Shown piece by piece: positions 1-14,867 of a stretch of 64,000 nucleotides of DNA. Source of the DNA: Valencia hispanica (Eukaryota; Chordata; Actinopteri; Cyprinodontiformes; Valenciidae); assembly GCA_963556495.2 (NCBI GenBank), contig OY747701.1:41287501-41351500 (forward strand), in the 5' to 3' direction. Position 1 is the first letter of the stretch, and each line of letters begins with the position of its first letter. The position numbers and the translations under genes were made by a program. The notes beneath the pieces were generated by a model, which did not search any database, had not been told where the DNA came from, and saw only the letters and a program-made list of their open reading frames with translations.

Positions 1-2627
<2,627 letters not shown>

Positions 2628-2808
2628 CTTCCCAGACCAGGGTTAAATCCAAAGAACATCTCACGACATTGGTCACAGCGTCTTCCTCCCACTGAGCGAT
2701 GAGCACAAACACACTGTCCATTCTGGCTCTCACAACTAAGCTGCATCGCTCCCATAGGATGGCAGTCACACTCCAAACACATGCTGTGATCTCGAGAGAG
2801 GTAGTAGC
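2628..2808 (-). CDS. ush2a: ush2a exon (human exon 14 equivalent): LE8 end and most of LE9
   Basis: This 181-nt exon encodes YYLSRDHSMCLE (end of LE8) and CDCHPMGAMQLSC, NGQCVC and RRCDQCREMFFGFNPGLG (LE9 except its last cysteine pair). The acceptor is ATATCCAG and the donor GGAAG|GTAGAT. It ends in phase 2 with AG, as expected for the Arg before the next CxC motif. That next exon, with the end of LE9 and LE10, was not seen in positions 1-2600 and must lie to the left of the window. Confidence 0.91.
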
Positions 2809-2990
2809 CTGGATATAAATAAATGAAAAAAGTAAATTGATCTTGCAATCAAACACGCAGTGCAATATTTGGAAGAATAACAGAGTAATATTTAATAAAA
2901 AAGCTTCATCCCTCCAGAGAACAAAGCTTACATTAATACAAGTGTAGTTGATTTAGAATGCAGCTTAATACAGTTTAAAGCAATCATTTA

Positions 2991-4638
2991 CAGTGGCTTG
3001 CAAAAGTATTCGGCCCCCTTGAACTTTTCCACATTTTGTCCCATTACAGCCACAAACATGAATCAATTTTATTGGAATTCCACATGAAAGACCAATACAA
3101 AGTGGTGTACACGTGAGAAGTGGAACAAAAATCATACATGATTCCAAACATTTTTTACAAATAAATAACTGAAAAGTGGGGTGTGCGTAATTATTCAGCC
3201 CACTGAGTCAATAATTTGTAGAACCACCTTTTGCTGCAATTAAAGCTGCCAATCTTTTAGGGTATCTCTACCAGCTTTGCACATCTAGAGACTGAAATTC
3301 TTGCCCATTCTTTTTTGCAAAACAGCTCCAGCTCAGTCAGATTAGATGGCCAGCGTTTGTGAACAGCAGTTTTCAGATCTTGCCACAGATTCTCGATTGG
3401 ATTTAGATCTGGACTTTGACTGGGCCATTCTAACACATGGATATGTTTTGTTTTAAACCATTCCATTGTTGCCCCGGCTTTATGTTTAGGGTCGTTGTCC
3501 TGCTGGAAGGTGAACCTCCGCCCCAGTCTCAAGTCTTTTGCTGACTCCAAGAGGTTTTCTTCAAAGATTGCCCTGTATTTGGCTCCATCCATCTTCCCAT
3601 CAACTCTGACCAGCTTCCCTGTCCCTGCTGAAGAGAAGCACCCTCAGAGCATGATGCTGCCACCACCATATTTGACAGTGGGTATGGTGTGTTCAGAGTG
3701 ATGTGCAGTGTTAGTTTTCCGCCACACATAGCGTTTTCCATTTTGGCCAAAAAGTTCAATTTTGGTCTCATCTGACCAGAGCACCTTCTTCCATGTTTGC
3801 TGTGTCCCCCACATGGCTTGTGGCAAACTGCAAACGGGACTTCTTATGGTTTTCCTTTAACAATGGCTTTCTTCTTGCCACTCTTCCATAAAGGCCAACT
3901 TTGTGCAGTGCACCACTAATAGTTGTCCTATGGACAGATTCCCCCCCCTGAGCTGTAGATCTCTGCAGCTCGTCCAGAGTCACCATGGGCCTCTTGGCTG
4001 CATTTCTGATCAGTGCTCTTCTTGTTCGGCCTGTGTGTTTAGGTGGACGGCCTTGTCTTGGTAGGTTTACAGTTGTGCCATACTCCTTCCATTTCTGAAT
4101 GATCACTTGAACAGTGCTCCGTGAGATGTTCAAGGCTTGGGAAATCTTTTTGTAGCCTAAGCCTGCTTTAAATTTCTCAATAACTTTATCCCTGACCTGT
4201 CTGGTGTGTTCTTTGGACTTCATGGTGTTGTTGCTCCCAACATACTCTTAGACAACCTCTGAGGCCGTCACAGGGCAGCTGTATTTGTACTGACATTAGA
4301 TTACACACAGGTGCACTCTATTTAGTCATTATCACTCATCAGGCAATGTCTATGGGCAACTGACTGCACTCAGACCAAAGGGGGCTGAATAATTACGCAC
4401 ACCCCGCTTTTCAGTTATTTATTTGTAAAAAATGTTTGGAATCATGTATGATTTGTGTTCCACTTCTCATGTGTACACCGCTTTGTATTGGTCTTTTTTT
4501 TTTTCTTTTTTTTTTGTATTGTATCACTTTGTATTGGCCTTTCACATGGAATTCCAATAAAATTGATTCGTGTTTGTGGCTGTAATGTGACAAAATGTGG
4601 AAAAGTTCAAGGGGGCAGAATACTTTTGCAAGCCACTG
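2991..4638 (-). mobile_element. Tc1/mariner element, copy 1, flanked by TA
   Basis: The ends are CAGTGGCTTGCAAAAGTA and its inverted copy TACTTTTGCAAGCCACTG, bordered by TA at 2989-2990 and 4639-4640, the usual Tc1 target duplication. The body is 1648 bp, typical for fish Tc1-like elements, and carries a broken transposase on the minus strand. A poly-T/TTTTC tract near 4492-4516 looks like a local expansion. A second copy of the same family lies at 56552-58142 on the other strand. Confidence 0.93.
3257..4223 (-). pseudogene. Tc1-like transposase, frameshifted
   Basis: Translation from 4223 begins MKSKEHTRQVRDKVIEKF, the paired-like helix-turn-helix, followed by the GRPPK hook. At about 3770-3830 the frame changes. 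The first catalytic Asp ([12 protein letters not shown]) lies in a second frame at 3826-3647. The second Asp (QQDNDPKH) and final Glu (PDLNPIENLW) of the DD34E triad lie in a third stretch at 3592-3257. All three catalytic residues are still encoded but no single frame joins them, so no active enzyme is expected. Confidence 0.9.
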
Positions 4639-5554
4639 TATGTCTGTATTGTTTGCCATTTATCTGTAATAAAATTTAACACAAAACCAATAAAAGTGAC
4701 TGAGGTTACATTAGGCACTCCAGATTTCAAACCATAAATCAATTGAGATAGTTTTTTTCCATGTCTGTGAGCTAATAAACACATTAAATATTCTCTTAGT
4801 CACTTAGCAGACTTTACCTATTAGACATGAACCATAGGCTGGGACTGCAACAATAAATATTACTGTTTCTGTTTTCTTTGAAAATAAATACATTATCAGG
4901 GATTATAATCAAATTATGAATGTAAATATACAACCCTTTCCATTCAATTTTGAAACCTTTAAAAAATTGTCTCATTAATGTAGGCATAAACATTTTTTCA
5001 CATCTTACTGTGTTGTATCATTTTCTCAAGATAAGCAGCAAGTAGATCTCATTATTTAGCCAGAGTTGCAAGAAAAAGCAAAAACAACAAATACAAAATA
5101 ATAACATCTCAAAAATAGGAAAGTAAGAAAACTGATACAACCGACCTGAAGAACAGCTTAAAATGACATTTCTCTCAAATTAAAGCTCTTATGTCTTTTA
5201 ATTAAATTAAATAACTCTTTTTTTGTTTTCTCTTTCCTTCTGTGATCCACCATGACAAGCGTTTTGCTGCTTTTATCACTTAAAACCAACCAAAAGCACA
5301 CAAGTAGGTACAAAGTGTATACAGAAATATATTTCTAAAGAAAACTGACAAGCAAGTATTGCAAAAAAACAAAAGATTTGAAAGAAAAAATTAAAATATA
5401 TTCAACAAAAACGCAAATCCTGGAACATTTTATGCTTTATTTCTGAAACAGAACTTTAAAAAAATTATTTCATTCCATAACGTTAACCTGCTAGGAGTCA
5501 TGTCTTTTTTTTCTTTTCACTCCTTTATCATGTCATTCAGTGTTTTTAACTCAC

Positions 5555-5692
5555 CGGGTCGGCAGCTGCTGCAGTCCTTTCCATGTCGTGATGGGACACA
5601 AACACATTGCCCCGTGGTGCTGTCACAGGTCGACCCTGCCACGGTTCCCTTGGGGTCACAGATGCATGGCACACAGCCCTGAGACAAACCTC
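5555..5692 (-). CDS. ush2a: ush2a exon (last third of human exon 13 equivalent): LE7 end and LE8 start
   Basis: This 138-nt exon reads (R)GLSQGCVPCICDPKGTV and TGQCVCVPSRHGKDC, then ends CRPG at a GTGAGT donor. It closes LE7 and supplies most of LE8. The phase-1 end at Pro-Gly matches the 3' border of human exon 13. The three exons 7540-7823, 5840-6065 and this one add up to 648 nt, against 642 nt for human exon 13 as I remember it. Confidence 0.92.
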
Positions 5693-5839
5693 CTGACAAA
5701 GATAAACAAGTCGTTTAATGTGACTGGTAAAAATGTAATCAGCAACTGGAAACGTCTACAATAAAAAGTTAAGCTTCTAAAACATTTTGAATGATAAAGG
5801 CGGCAGAAAATCATGTCTTTGGTTTTGTGTTTATCTTAC

Positions 5840-6065
5840 TCTCAAGGTCTAAACTACTGTTATAGTAGTTTTGAACACAGCTGGTACAGTGGGCACCCTC
5901 CACTCCTTCCTTGCAGGGGCATTGTCCGGTCCTCATGTCACACACACCCTCTGGCACAGTTCCACTAATGTCACACACACACGGCAGGCAGCCCAGGCTG
6001 TTGCGCTGCTCCAGGGTGTGATAACCATGACGGCATGAATCACAACGATGCCCCTCCACATGTTC
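5840..6065 (-). CDS. ush2a: ush2a exon (middle of human exon 13 equivalent): LE6 end and LE7
   Basis: This 226-nt exon starts EHVEGHRCDSCRHGYHTLEQ, completing LE6. It carries most of LE7 (CVCDISGTV ... CTSCVQNYYN). The acceptor is TTTTTTAG and the donor GAGA|GTAAGA. It starts in phase 0 and ends in phase 1, so both borders are introns absent from the human exon 13 layout as I recall it. The following intron is only 147 bp. Confidence 0.92.
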
Positions 6066-7539
6066 CTAAAAAACGCCAAAGTTAAGGAAAATGGATAAGA
6101 GGATCATAAAATTATTTTAAATATGGATATTTTATGCATTTCAGGCTATTGCTGTTCTTTCACTCTGATTTATTGTTTCAAATTTCAAATTTGGCCTGAT
6201 TTGTGCAGAAATATTTATGTGCTTTTCATCTTTGTAAATCATAACTTTACGTTTACAGCTTTTCATTTAGTATGAATGTTTTATATAATTAAATCCCAAA
6301 TAGTCATTCGAAATAAAGGTATTCTCTTTGGAAAAAAACAACTTTTGGTTCCAAAGCAAGTACCATTTGGCGGTGAAAATCACCCTTTCTAGGAGAGTGG
6401 AATCAGGTTCTTTTGTGCCATATGGTATTTATGGCTGTGTTTCACATAAAGGTGTGCAATAAAAATGCAAGTATATTAAAGATATAGGTGCACCTAAACA
6501 GATCAAAATAGCTTCAAAAAGTTTTTATTCTGAGTAATTTTAGCAATTAAATTCGAAACGAGAAACTCGTACATTACAGTGATTAAATATTTTTCTGGTT
6601 TGACACTTGTCTAAGAGACCGCCATTGACACCCTCGACAAGGAGGGTAACACAAAAAGTGCTTGCTAAAATTTGTACATAGTGCTCCTTTCGAGGACATC
6701 AATAGAAAGTTGAGTGGAAGGACAAAGGGTGGTACAAAAAGTTGAAAAAGCAACAGGGATAAGAACAGCCTTGAAATAATTCTACAGCACATCTCAATTA
6801 GGAGCTATGGGGAGATTCACAAGGTGTGAACTGTGACATAAGCCAGTGTTTCAAGAGCCACCACATCCCAGACATGTTGTTGAGTTAAGTCAGTCCTGAA
6901 CCAGAGATGTCAGAACATCTTAGCTTTACTAAGCATAAAAAGGTTTGGACTGTTGCTTTGTGGTACATAGCCCATGTTTTAAAGCAATGTCTCTGAGTCT
7001 TGAAGAGGGGAGAGGCATAGAATTCAAGCTGTTCAAGGTTCACAAGGAAGCTTGCACAGTTAGTGATGATTTGAGGAGCCATGCCATCTGCTGGTGTTGG
7101 TCCAGAGAGTTTTTCTAGGTCCAAACATAGTGCAGGTGTCTACCAGGGAACGCCACAACTACCAAAGTGTCACTGTGCTGACTTAATATATCAGCAGAAC
7201 CAGAGGCTGATTCCCTTTCATGTCATACTGCAATGTATACTTTCTGTGGGCTTACATGAGTGTTAATAGTTTTTTATTTAGTATTCCATTTTTCAGAGGA
7301 ACTGAATTTTGAGTTTTCATAAGTTTTAAGACATAATCAATATTACAAGGAACAAACACTTGAAACAAATTCCTTCTGGATGGATCAGATCTGCTACTAT
7401 GAGTTCCACATTTCGAACTATATTGCTACACTAAATACATTATTAAAAAAATTAAATAAAAATAAAAATAAATAAAATAAAATAAAATAAATACATTATT
7501 TAATCATATTCTAATTTACAGTAATCCATTTGTACATAC

Positions 7540-7823
7540 CTTACATACACACTGGCCTGTGTACGGATCACAGTTTGTCCCAGGCACTGTCCCGTCACGT
7601 GAGCAGTTACAGGGTGCACAGGATCCCTCGAGTCTTAAACCATACAAGCCCCTGCCGCATGAGTCACATTGCCGGCCTCCCACCCCAGGCTTACATTCGC
7701 ACTGCCCCCCATTGGGCTCACAAAATGAACTGAGGGAACCCAAGGAGTCACAGTCGCATGGGATGCAGCCATCCGGGTGGGAAAGATTCCAGTATCCAAA
7801 CTCACAGCGATCACATGACAGAC
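7540..7823 (-). CDS. ush2a: ush2a exon (first third of human exon 13 equivalent): LE4 end, LE5, LE6 start
   Basis: This 284-nt exon encodes [19 protein letters not shown] (end of LE4), a whole LE5 (CDCDSLGSL ... GSCAP) and the start of LE6 up to TGQCVCK. The acceptor is TATCCAG and the donor AAG|GTATGT. It ends in phase 0 inside LE6, where human USH2A has no intron as far as I know. The exon therefore represents only the first part of the large human exon 13. Confidence 0.92.
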
Positions 7824-10429
7824 CTGGATACAAAATTTTATAAAGTGAGCTTTAGAAAGAATAATACTACAAGCATTGGTTTTTGTTCATTTACCAACTA
7901 TTGAACAGTCCTTCTCTTTGTGCAGACGTGTGTGTTTGTGCGTGTTGGCGTGTGTGTGATTTGGAAAGCAAGAGAAATGGTGGGTGAGTGAATAAAACTG
8001 CCATCATTAGGGCCAAGCCCTCTGCTCATGATGGATCACTCACCTCAGGCCAAACATTTAATTTTACAGAGCAAAAAATAAATAAATAAATTAAGCGCTT
8101 GTACATGAAAAGAACTGAGGAAAAGAAAGAGGGAAATGAGTGGTGCAATATTGAAATACAAACCTAGTTCTTTCCTTACCAACACTGAAACATGCATTAG
8201 GTTCACTTCCAAAACACTTAACCTCATCCTTTTTTAAGGGGCAAGATTAGAGCTATACAAGAAATTTAGTTTTCTTACTTTAAAGTAAATTTACTTTTTA
8301 TTAGTATATGCACTTAATTAAGAAATAAAAATGTCTTAAATTGTTGTGTTCCTCTCTTAATTATATTTAATAATCAAACGGCAGTAAAAATAAATTTAAT
8401 TCCAAAAGAGATTTGGTGTGAAGCTTTAAGGCCAGTTAAACTATGATATGCAACGGGAGTGTGTGCAGGGCTTATTTGAATATGCCATACGTATTCTATG
8501 ACAGGCAATCTGTCCCTAAATGGATGCCTGGGGGCTATGCAGTCACCACAGTCGTTTATGAGGGAGCACATGTTCGTATGTGGGTGGCTGTGAATGTGTG
8601 GGTCCACACAGAGATTAATGGAAACATACCAGTACATCTGTGTTAGTGCATGTGTCCAACACTTGTATTTCTCCTGACCCATCCACTTTAATGATTTAAT
8701 AGATATGGATAATTTTCTCTCCATGGATCATAATTAATAATGGTTTAGTAAATATATGCATCTGTGTTTGGTGGAATTCCAGTAAACAGCTTAGTTTGTA
8801 AGTTATAAAATGAGGCTTAAAAACCCAACGATACTTTGACAGATTTTGATTTGATCTTTAATCAGTAAACAGTGTAACTCATTAACTAGACAAACTAAAC
8901 TTACCAGGGTTTTATTATAATTTTTTTTTTTTTTTATGGATTTAAATAATGCTAATCTGCCTTTTGAAAGTGAACTTTATATATTTTAAATAAACTCTTG
9001 AGATAATAAGCTAAAGAACGAAGGGTCAATAAAAAATAAACTGTAAAAATCCAGGAAAACTGTGGGTTAAACAATATTAGATCAGAACAAAACAATGTAT
9101 TTTGCCTCAAGATGCCCCTGTGAATGTGTGTGTTTGCATATGTGTGTTTTCAGCAACATGGCCAAGCTTTTTATCAGGAGCCAGCTGGTTAACAGGCTCA
9201 TGCATCACCATTTCAAACACTATTATGAACACACTGCACTCTGGCACCTTGTTATGAGCGTACAGTTTTCTGCATGTGTGTATCTGCGTCTGTGCGCACA
9301 CATTTCAATCCCTTCCTTCAGAAGCATGCCTGCCATTGCTCCACACAAAGTATCAGCTTGGCGGTAATAAATTGCCATAATCAAATCTTATTTCTGAAAA
9401 ATACCTGTGGGAGCAACCAAACAAACAAGGGCAGAAAAAATGGGTCTTGTAAGAAGAAGTGTGAAGAAATACAAGGGGCTGCTGCAGTTTGTTTTAATCA
9501 ACTTGGCACTGAATTAGAGAATTAAATACCAGCTAAATCCTTGATGGCGTACGTGCACATACATGTGCATGTACAGACACAAAAACACAGATATTTGTGT
9601 ACAAACACTCCCACAACATACAACAAAGAGTTGGGGGAAAATAAATGAACTTCAGCACATGGCCACATCTATCTCTTACAAAAACACACCAATGTTGCAC
9701 GTGGACAAACTCACATGCACAACACAGGCCCTTGATAGCAAGGCTTTGCAATAAGCATGATGCGGTGAGTTGAGAAGCGCTGGCCAGTTTTGCATTTCAT
9801 ACAAGCCTGGTCTTCAAAGACACACAGGGGATAGAGTGAAACCATTTATCACAAACAGAGCCACAACGGCTAGGAGCACCACTAGCAGAAAAGCCTGTTT
9901 ATTCTGGCTACCACAACACTTAGAGATTTGTGTGTTTGTCAGTGTGTATATGCTCATGCTTGTTTTATGATGTGCACCCAGTGTATAGATTTTTGCTAGT
10001 GTGCACTTCAGTGAAAACCCATATGGATTAATTAGGGCAAACTTGTTGGACAATTAAAGATAACAGTAGGGAAATTTACTACTGTTTTGTGCCAAGCATC
10101 AGTCCTTGTTGGGCCTTAAAAAAAAAAGTTATTGCTCAAATGTAATAAGAAAAGGTATTGGTAAGTTAGTTGGCATTTTGTCATATTACAGCCTTAATGT
10201 GGTTATTTTGTATGTTATAGGTAAATTGTATGTGATAAACCAACTTGCTGTAATGGAAGAAATTGATATATTATTTGCAAAGATTTTTATTCTGAAACAT
10301 GTAACATGCATATCGACTCGTGGCTGGGGGGCTTTAATAGGCTATTAAAAGTCTTTATGCCCAAACTAAGAGTTTGACTGCACTGAAGATTTGAAATACC
10401 GTAGTTTAAAACTTTGTCAATTATCCTGT

Positions 10430-11170
10430 TTGGACTGGATCTCAAGGCATAGTCAAGGGTTGGAGGTCTGTTGCCTTCTTCAGCTCATCCTACTCAGCAT
10501 CCACTGAAGCGGTTTATAGCCGAGTGTGAAGCTGGAAGGAGAGTCAGCTCCATTAAGTCTGGGGCCAGCTTCTTAACCTGAAAAAGGTGGACCGCTCCCC
10601 CTCTGGGTTGTGGGTCAGTCTCTGCCTCAAGCAAAGACGTTTAGGTATCTTGGGGTCTTGCTTATGAGGGACGGTGAGATGGAGCAGGAGATAAACAGAC
10701 ATATTGGGGCTTCATCTGCAGTTATGTGGGAGCTGCTATGGTTTGTTGTAGTAAAGAATGTTTACGAGATATGGATCATGACCAAAAGAATGAGACCCCA
10801 GATACAAGCAGTCAAAATGAGCTTCCTCTATAGGGTGCCTGGACTCAGCCTCAGACATAAGGAGAGGAGATCAATAATCAAGGGGGATCTCCAAGTAGAG
10901 CATCTGCCCCTCTGCATCGAAAGGAGTCTGTTGATGTGGTTGAAGAATCTGAGCAGAATGCCTCCTGGGTGCCTTCCTTTGGAGTGGTCACGTCCCACTG
11001 CGAAAGAGCCTGGAGAAGAACAAGGACTCAGTGGAGGGCCTACATATCCCCTCTGGCCTGGGAACAACTTGGGATCCCCCAGTGTGAGCCGGAATGCTTG
11101 ACTGGGGAGAGGGATTCCTGGGTTTTCTTCCTGGACTTGTTACTTGCACTTTATCTACAGTATATGTAGT
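10430..11170 (+). mobile_element. 3' end of an RTE-like non-LTR retrotransposon (clade uncertain)
   Basis: The plus strand encodes RYLGVLLMRDGEMEQEINRH, WIMTKRMRPQIQAVKMSFL and LSRMPPGCLP. This is the C-terminal part of a fish LINE reverse-transcriptase polyprotein (the usual motif is KYLGVLF ... GHLVRMPPGRLP). Frame breaks before 10610 and around 10770 and 10990 show it is dead, and the 5' part is absent. It appears to belong to the same family as the 5' fragment at 62580-64000. Confidence 0.8.
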
Positions 11171-11393
11171 GGCTATGATGCTAAAACTCATAAAATATGG
11201 TAGGAACATTGTGATAAAAGAAAAAGAAAACCGAAAAGTCAGAAAAAGGTGACCATCATAATGTATACAGTCACTGCAATTATTTACAATATATGTTTTC
11301 CCTGAATTCTTGAAGCACATGTGTGCAGCCTCCCTCAGTGTTTCATGCAATCACATTTCATTGAAATTAATGCTAAAACTTTTTTGGAGTATA

Positions 11394-12986
11394 CACTACC
11401 GTTCAAAAGTTTGGGGTCACCCAAACAATTTTGTGTTTTCCATGAAACGTCACACTTATTCACCACCATACGTTGTGAAATGAATAGAAAATAGAGTCAA
11501 GACATTGACAAGGTTAGAAATAATGATTTGTATTTGAAATAAGATTTTTTTTACATCAAACTTTGCTTTCGTCAAAGAATCCTCCATTTGCAGCAATTAC
11601 AGCATTGCAGACCTTTGGCATTCTAGCTGTTAATTTGTTGAGGTAATCTGGAGAAATTGCACCCCACGCTTCTAGAAGCAGCTCCCACAACTTGGATTGG
11701 TTGGATGGGCACTTCTTGCGTACCATACGGTCAAGCTGCTCCCACAACAGCTCAATGGGGTTCAAATCTGGTTACTGCGCTGGCCACTCCATTACCGATA
11801 CCAGCTGCCTGCTTCTTCTCTAAATAGTTCTTGCACAATTTGGAGGTGTGTTTTGGGTCATTGTCCTGTTGTAGGATGAAATTGGCTCCAATCAAGCGCT
11901 GTCCACTGGGTATGGCATGGCGTTGCAAAATGGAGTGATAGCCTTCCTTATTCAGAATCCCTTTTACCCTGTACAAATCTCCCACCTTACCAGCACCAAA
12001 GCAACCCCAGACCATCACATTACCTCCACCATGCTTAACAGATGGCGTCAGGCATTCTTCCAGCATCTTTTCAGTTGTTCTGCGTCTCACAAACGTTCTT
12101 CTTTGTGATCCAAACACCTCAAACTTGGATTCATCCGTCCACAACACTTTTTTCCAGTCTTCCTCTGTCCAATGTCTGTGTTCTTTTGCCCATCTTAATC
12201 TTTTTCTTTTATTGGCCAGTCTCAGATATGGCTTTTTCTTTGCCACTCTGCCCTGAAGCCCAGAATCCCGCAGCCGCCTCTTCACTGTAGATGTTGACAC
12301 TGGTGTTTTGCGGGTACTATTTAATGAAGATGCCAGTTGGGGACCTGTGAGGCGTCTGTTTCTCAAACTAGAGACTCTAATGTACTTATCTTCTTGCTCA
12401 GTTGTGCAACGCGGCCTCCCACTTCTTTTTCTACTCTGGTTAGAGCCTGTTTGTGCTGTCCTCTGAAGGGAGTAGTACACACCGTTGTAGGAAATCTTCA
12501 ATTTCTTAGCAATTTCTCGCATGGAATAGCCTTCATTTCTAAGAACAAGAATAGACTGTCGAGTTTCAGATGAAAGTTCTCTTTTTCTGGCCATTTTGAG
12601 CGTTTAATTGACCCCACAAATGTGATGCTCCAGAAACTCAATCTGCTCAAAGGAAGGTCAGTTTTGTAGCTTCTGTACCGAGCTAAACTGTTTTCAGAAG
12701 TGTGAACATGATTGCACAAGGGTTTTCTAATCATCAATTAGCCTTCTGAGCCAATGAGCAAACACATTGTACCATTAGAACACTGGAGTGATAGTTGCTG
12801 GAAATGGGCCTCTATACACCTATGTAGATATTGCACCAAGAATAGTCATTTACCACATTAGCAATGTATAGAGTGTATTTCTTTAAAGTTAAGACTAGTT
12901 TAAAGTTATCTTCATTGAAAAGTACAGTGCTTTTCCTTCAAAAATAAGGACATTTCAATGTGACCCCAAACTTTTGAACGGTATTG
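11394..12986 (-). mobile_element. Tc1/mariner element of a second family, flanked by TA
   Basis: The terminal sequence CACTACCGTTCAAAAGTTTG at the left is matched in inverted form by CAAACTTTTGAACGGTATTG at the right, with TA at 11392-11393 and 12987-12988. The element is 1593 bp and carries a nearly complete transposase on the minus strand. Its ends and transposase differ from the 2991-4638 family, so two distinct Tc1 lineages have entered this gene. Confidence 0.93.
11556..12594 (-). pseudogene. Tc1-like transposase with late frameshift and stop
   Basis: From 12594 it reads MARKRELSSETRQSILVLRN (paired-like DNA-binding domain), GRPRCT, KKVLWTDESKFEVFG (first Asp) and ILQQDNDPKHTS (second Asp) in one 280-codon frame. 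It then leaves the frame just before the third catalytic residue. The Glu motif (NPIELLWEQLDR) follows in another frame at 11765-11556, and a TAA sits immediately before the PDLNP motif. Two lesions therefore separate the first 80% from the C terminus. Confidence 0.92.
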
Positions 12987-13292
12987 TATTTCTACCAGCT
13001 TCATGAGTGTGTGGAAAAAAAGGGTTTTAGGGTAATTTTATCAGAAAGTATCTGCCAACAGATATTTAAGACAATCTCTAACTAGAGTTAATGTCAAACC
13101 AAATCCCACAAAACATTTTCTAGATCATGTTTTGTTCCAAGGCATAAGTAAACTAAGCTGCTGCTTAGTAAAAATTTGAATTTTAACATACACCATAACA
13201 TTAACATGTTTCTATTTGTTTATTGGGAATAATATTTATTTGACATTTTCTCCATTGATAAATTAAAAGACTTTCAACAGTTTAAAAGTTAA

Positions 13293-13781
13293 AGGAGCAT
13301 GGGGCAGAATGAAGAAACGAAACTCACGAGCGACGCGGCGGCGCTGCAGGTAACTGCAGCCAGCCGCACGGGAGCGCGCACAAACGCTTCACAAAAAAAC
13401 ATAACTCTTCACAGTGACATACTTCTTTTTCTTAGTGCCACTTTTTAGTGGGCTGTGAGTCGTCCTTGGTCGTTTCCCAGTTGTAGAAGAGTAGAATCCA
13501 TTCTCACAATTAAATCAATGGAAGTCTGCAACCATTTTTTTTCCTCTTTTAAAACTGTCGAGAACGTGCAAGCAGTGTCAATTGACATCACATCCGTAGG
13601 ACAGCGCGGGAAATTAGGGCCCCGAACTGCAGCACATTTTGCAGCACACAGCCAGTTTAAGAGAATGGAGCGATACGTGGGTGGGCTCATTCTTTTTGGT
13701 TTATAACGCTTCATCACCCAACATCATTAAAAAACTGGACATGGGTGTTTATTTTATTTACAAATCCTGCCCCCTGTTCTT
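13293..13781. mobile_element. TTAA-flanked MITE, copy 1
   Basis: TTAA at 13289-13292 and 13782-13785 borders a 489-bp segment whose ends (AGGAGCATGGGGCAGAAT and ATCCTGCCCCCTGTTCTT) are imperfect inverted repeats. TTAA target sites point to piggyBac or Kolobok mobilisation. The interior is GC-rich on the left (13320-13390) and shares ACATCACATCCG with nearby CAGCGCGGGAAA with the element at 26381-26892. No transposase is encoded. Confidence 0.75.
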
Positions 13782-14439
13782 TTAAGCCTTTAAAGGAATC
13801 TTCATTCTTTGATTGTTGTGTTAACATTGTTACAATCTGAAGCTAGAAGTTTAGTTTTTTCTTTGTGTTTGAGCTTGGTTGCTCACAAAAACCTCTCAGC
13901 ACAAATGACCAAATATCCATGATTGCCTTTAAGCACAGCAAATTAAACTTGCCCCCTTCTGCCACATCCTAACAAATCTGTGTTGAAATACTGTTGGTGA
14001 TGGTGATGCTCTTAACAGAAAGAGGGGGCCGCATTTCAATTTCTGCTAAGACTCAATGCGGTCTAAGCTTGGGCCAGCTCTCTTGGTAACAATAGAGAAA
14101 TAGTGTAGAGAAATATTTTTTTTTACTGCAACCATGTTTGTCACCATTTGTTTTTTGTTAGTCTGATGATATTGTTGGACATTACATCATCCATTGTTTC
14201 TGGTTTAAGGTAATCTCCCCAGGTTAGTAAGTCAGCTAAACAAAACAAAGTACTTTAGTAGGCATAAAGGTGTCAATTTCAGAAAAGCAAATTGGTAAAA
14301 TACCAAAGATTTTATGTTTTTCACTTTTATTTTTAAATTTGTTTCAATAATAAAACAAACGATTTCCTAAAATGGATTACACTGAAAAAATTAAGCTTAG
14401 GTTTAGGGTCTGAAACCATCTTCATCTTTTTCCCTATGT

Positions 14440-14790
14440 TCCGAAGCGGTCCCTTAGGTCAATGGATCAAAACCATATCCAAGGGATGTGGTCAGCGTGC
14501 ATCCTCGGTCTGTCACCCTTTACTCTGGAATCGCATACCACTTATGATATGGCTGTCTCCTTCTCTTATTGTTTTTTAAATCAATTTTAAAGACTTAATT
14601 TTATTCCTTAGCCTATCCTTCTAGATAGATTTTCTTATTTTCTGTTTTATATTCTTCTGTGATTTTATCTGTTTATGTTCTTTATTCGTAATATTTTATT
14701 TTATTGCTATTGTATAGCACCTTGGTCAGCTTTCAAGTTTTTTTTTAAAGTGTGCTTTATAAATATAATTGGTATTGTATGGTATCTGTC
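14440..14790 (+). mobile_element. 3' tail of an L2-like LINE
   Basis: The plus strand around 14505-14570 resembles the fish LINE C-terminal motif (hydrophobic, then LWNRIP, then a phenylalanine-rich helix). It is followed by an AT-rich 3' untranslated tail ending with the common 'GCTTTATAAATATAATTGG' type of motif. The piece is heavily 5'-truncated. It ends about 80 bp from the ush2a LE3/LE4 exon. Confidence 0.6.
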
Positions 14791-14867
14791 TTGAGTGAAA
14801 ATAAACACCTCTGTCTTCTTTGATACACAAATACATTTGTCATTTGCAGGATTTTTCACAGATTTAC

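Larger units (their letters stand above)
7824..14867. other. ush2a intron between LE4 exons, with four repeat insertions
   Basis: The intron holds an RTE-like LINE end (about 10430-11170), a Tc1 element (11394-12986), a TTAA-flanked MITE (13293-13781) and an L2-like LINE tail (about 14440-14790). The stretch 7850-10430 is AT-rich with scattered TG/CA-rich patches (for example 9100-9300 and 9550-9740). I see no gene or clear repeat in it. Confidence 0.7.
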
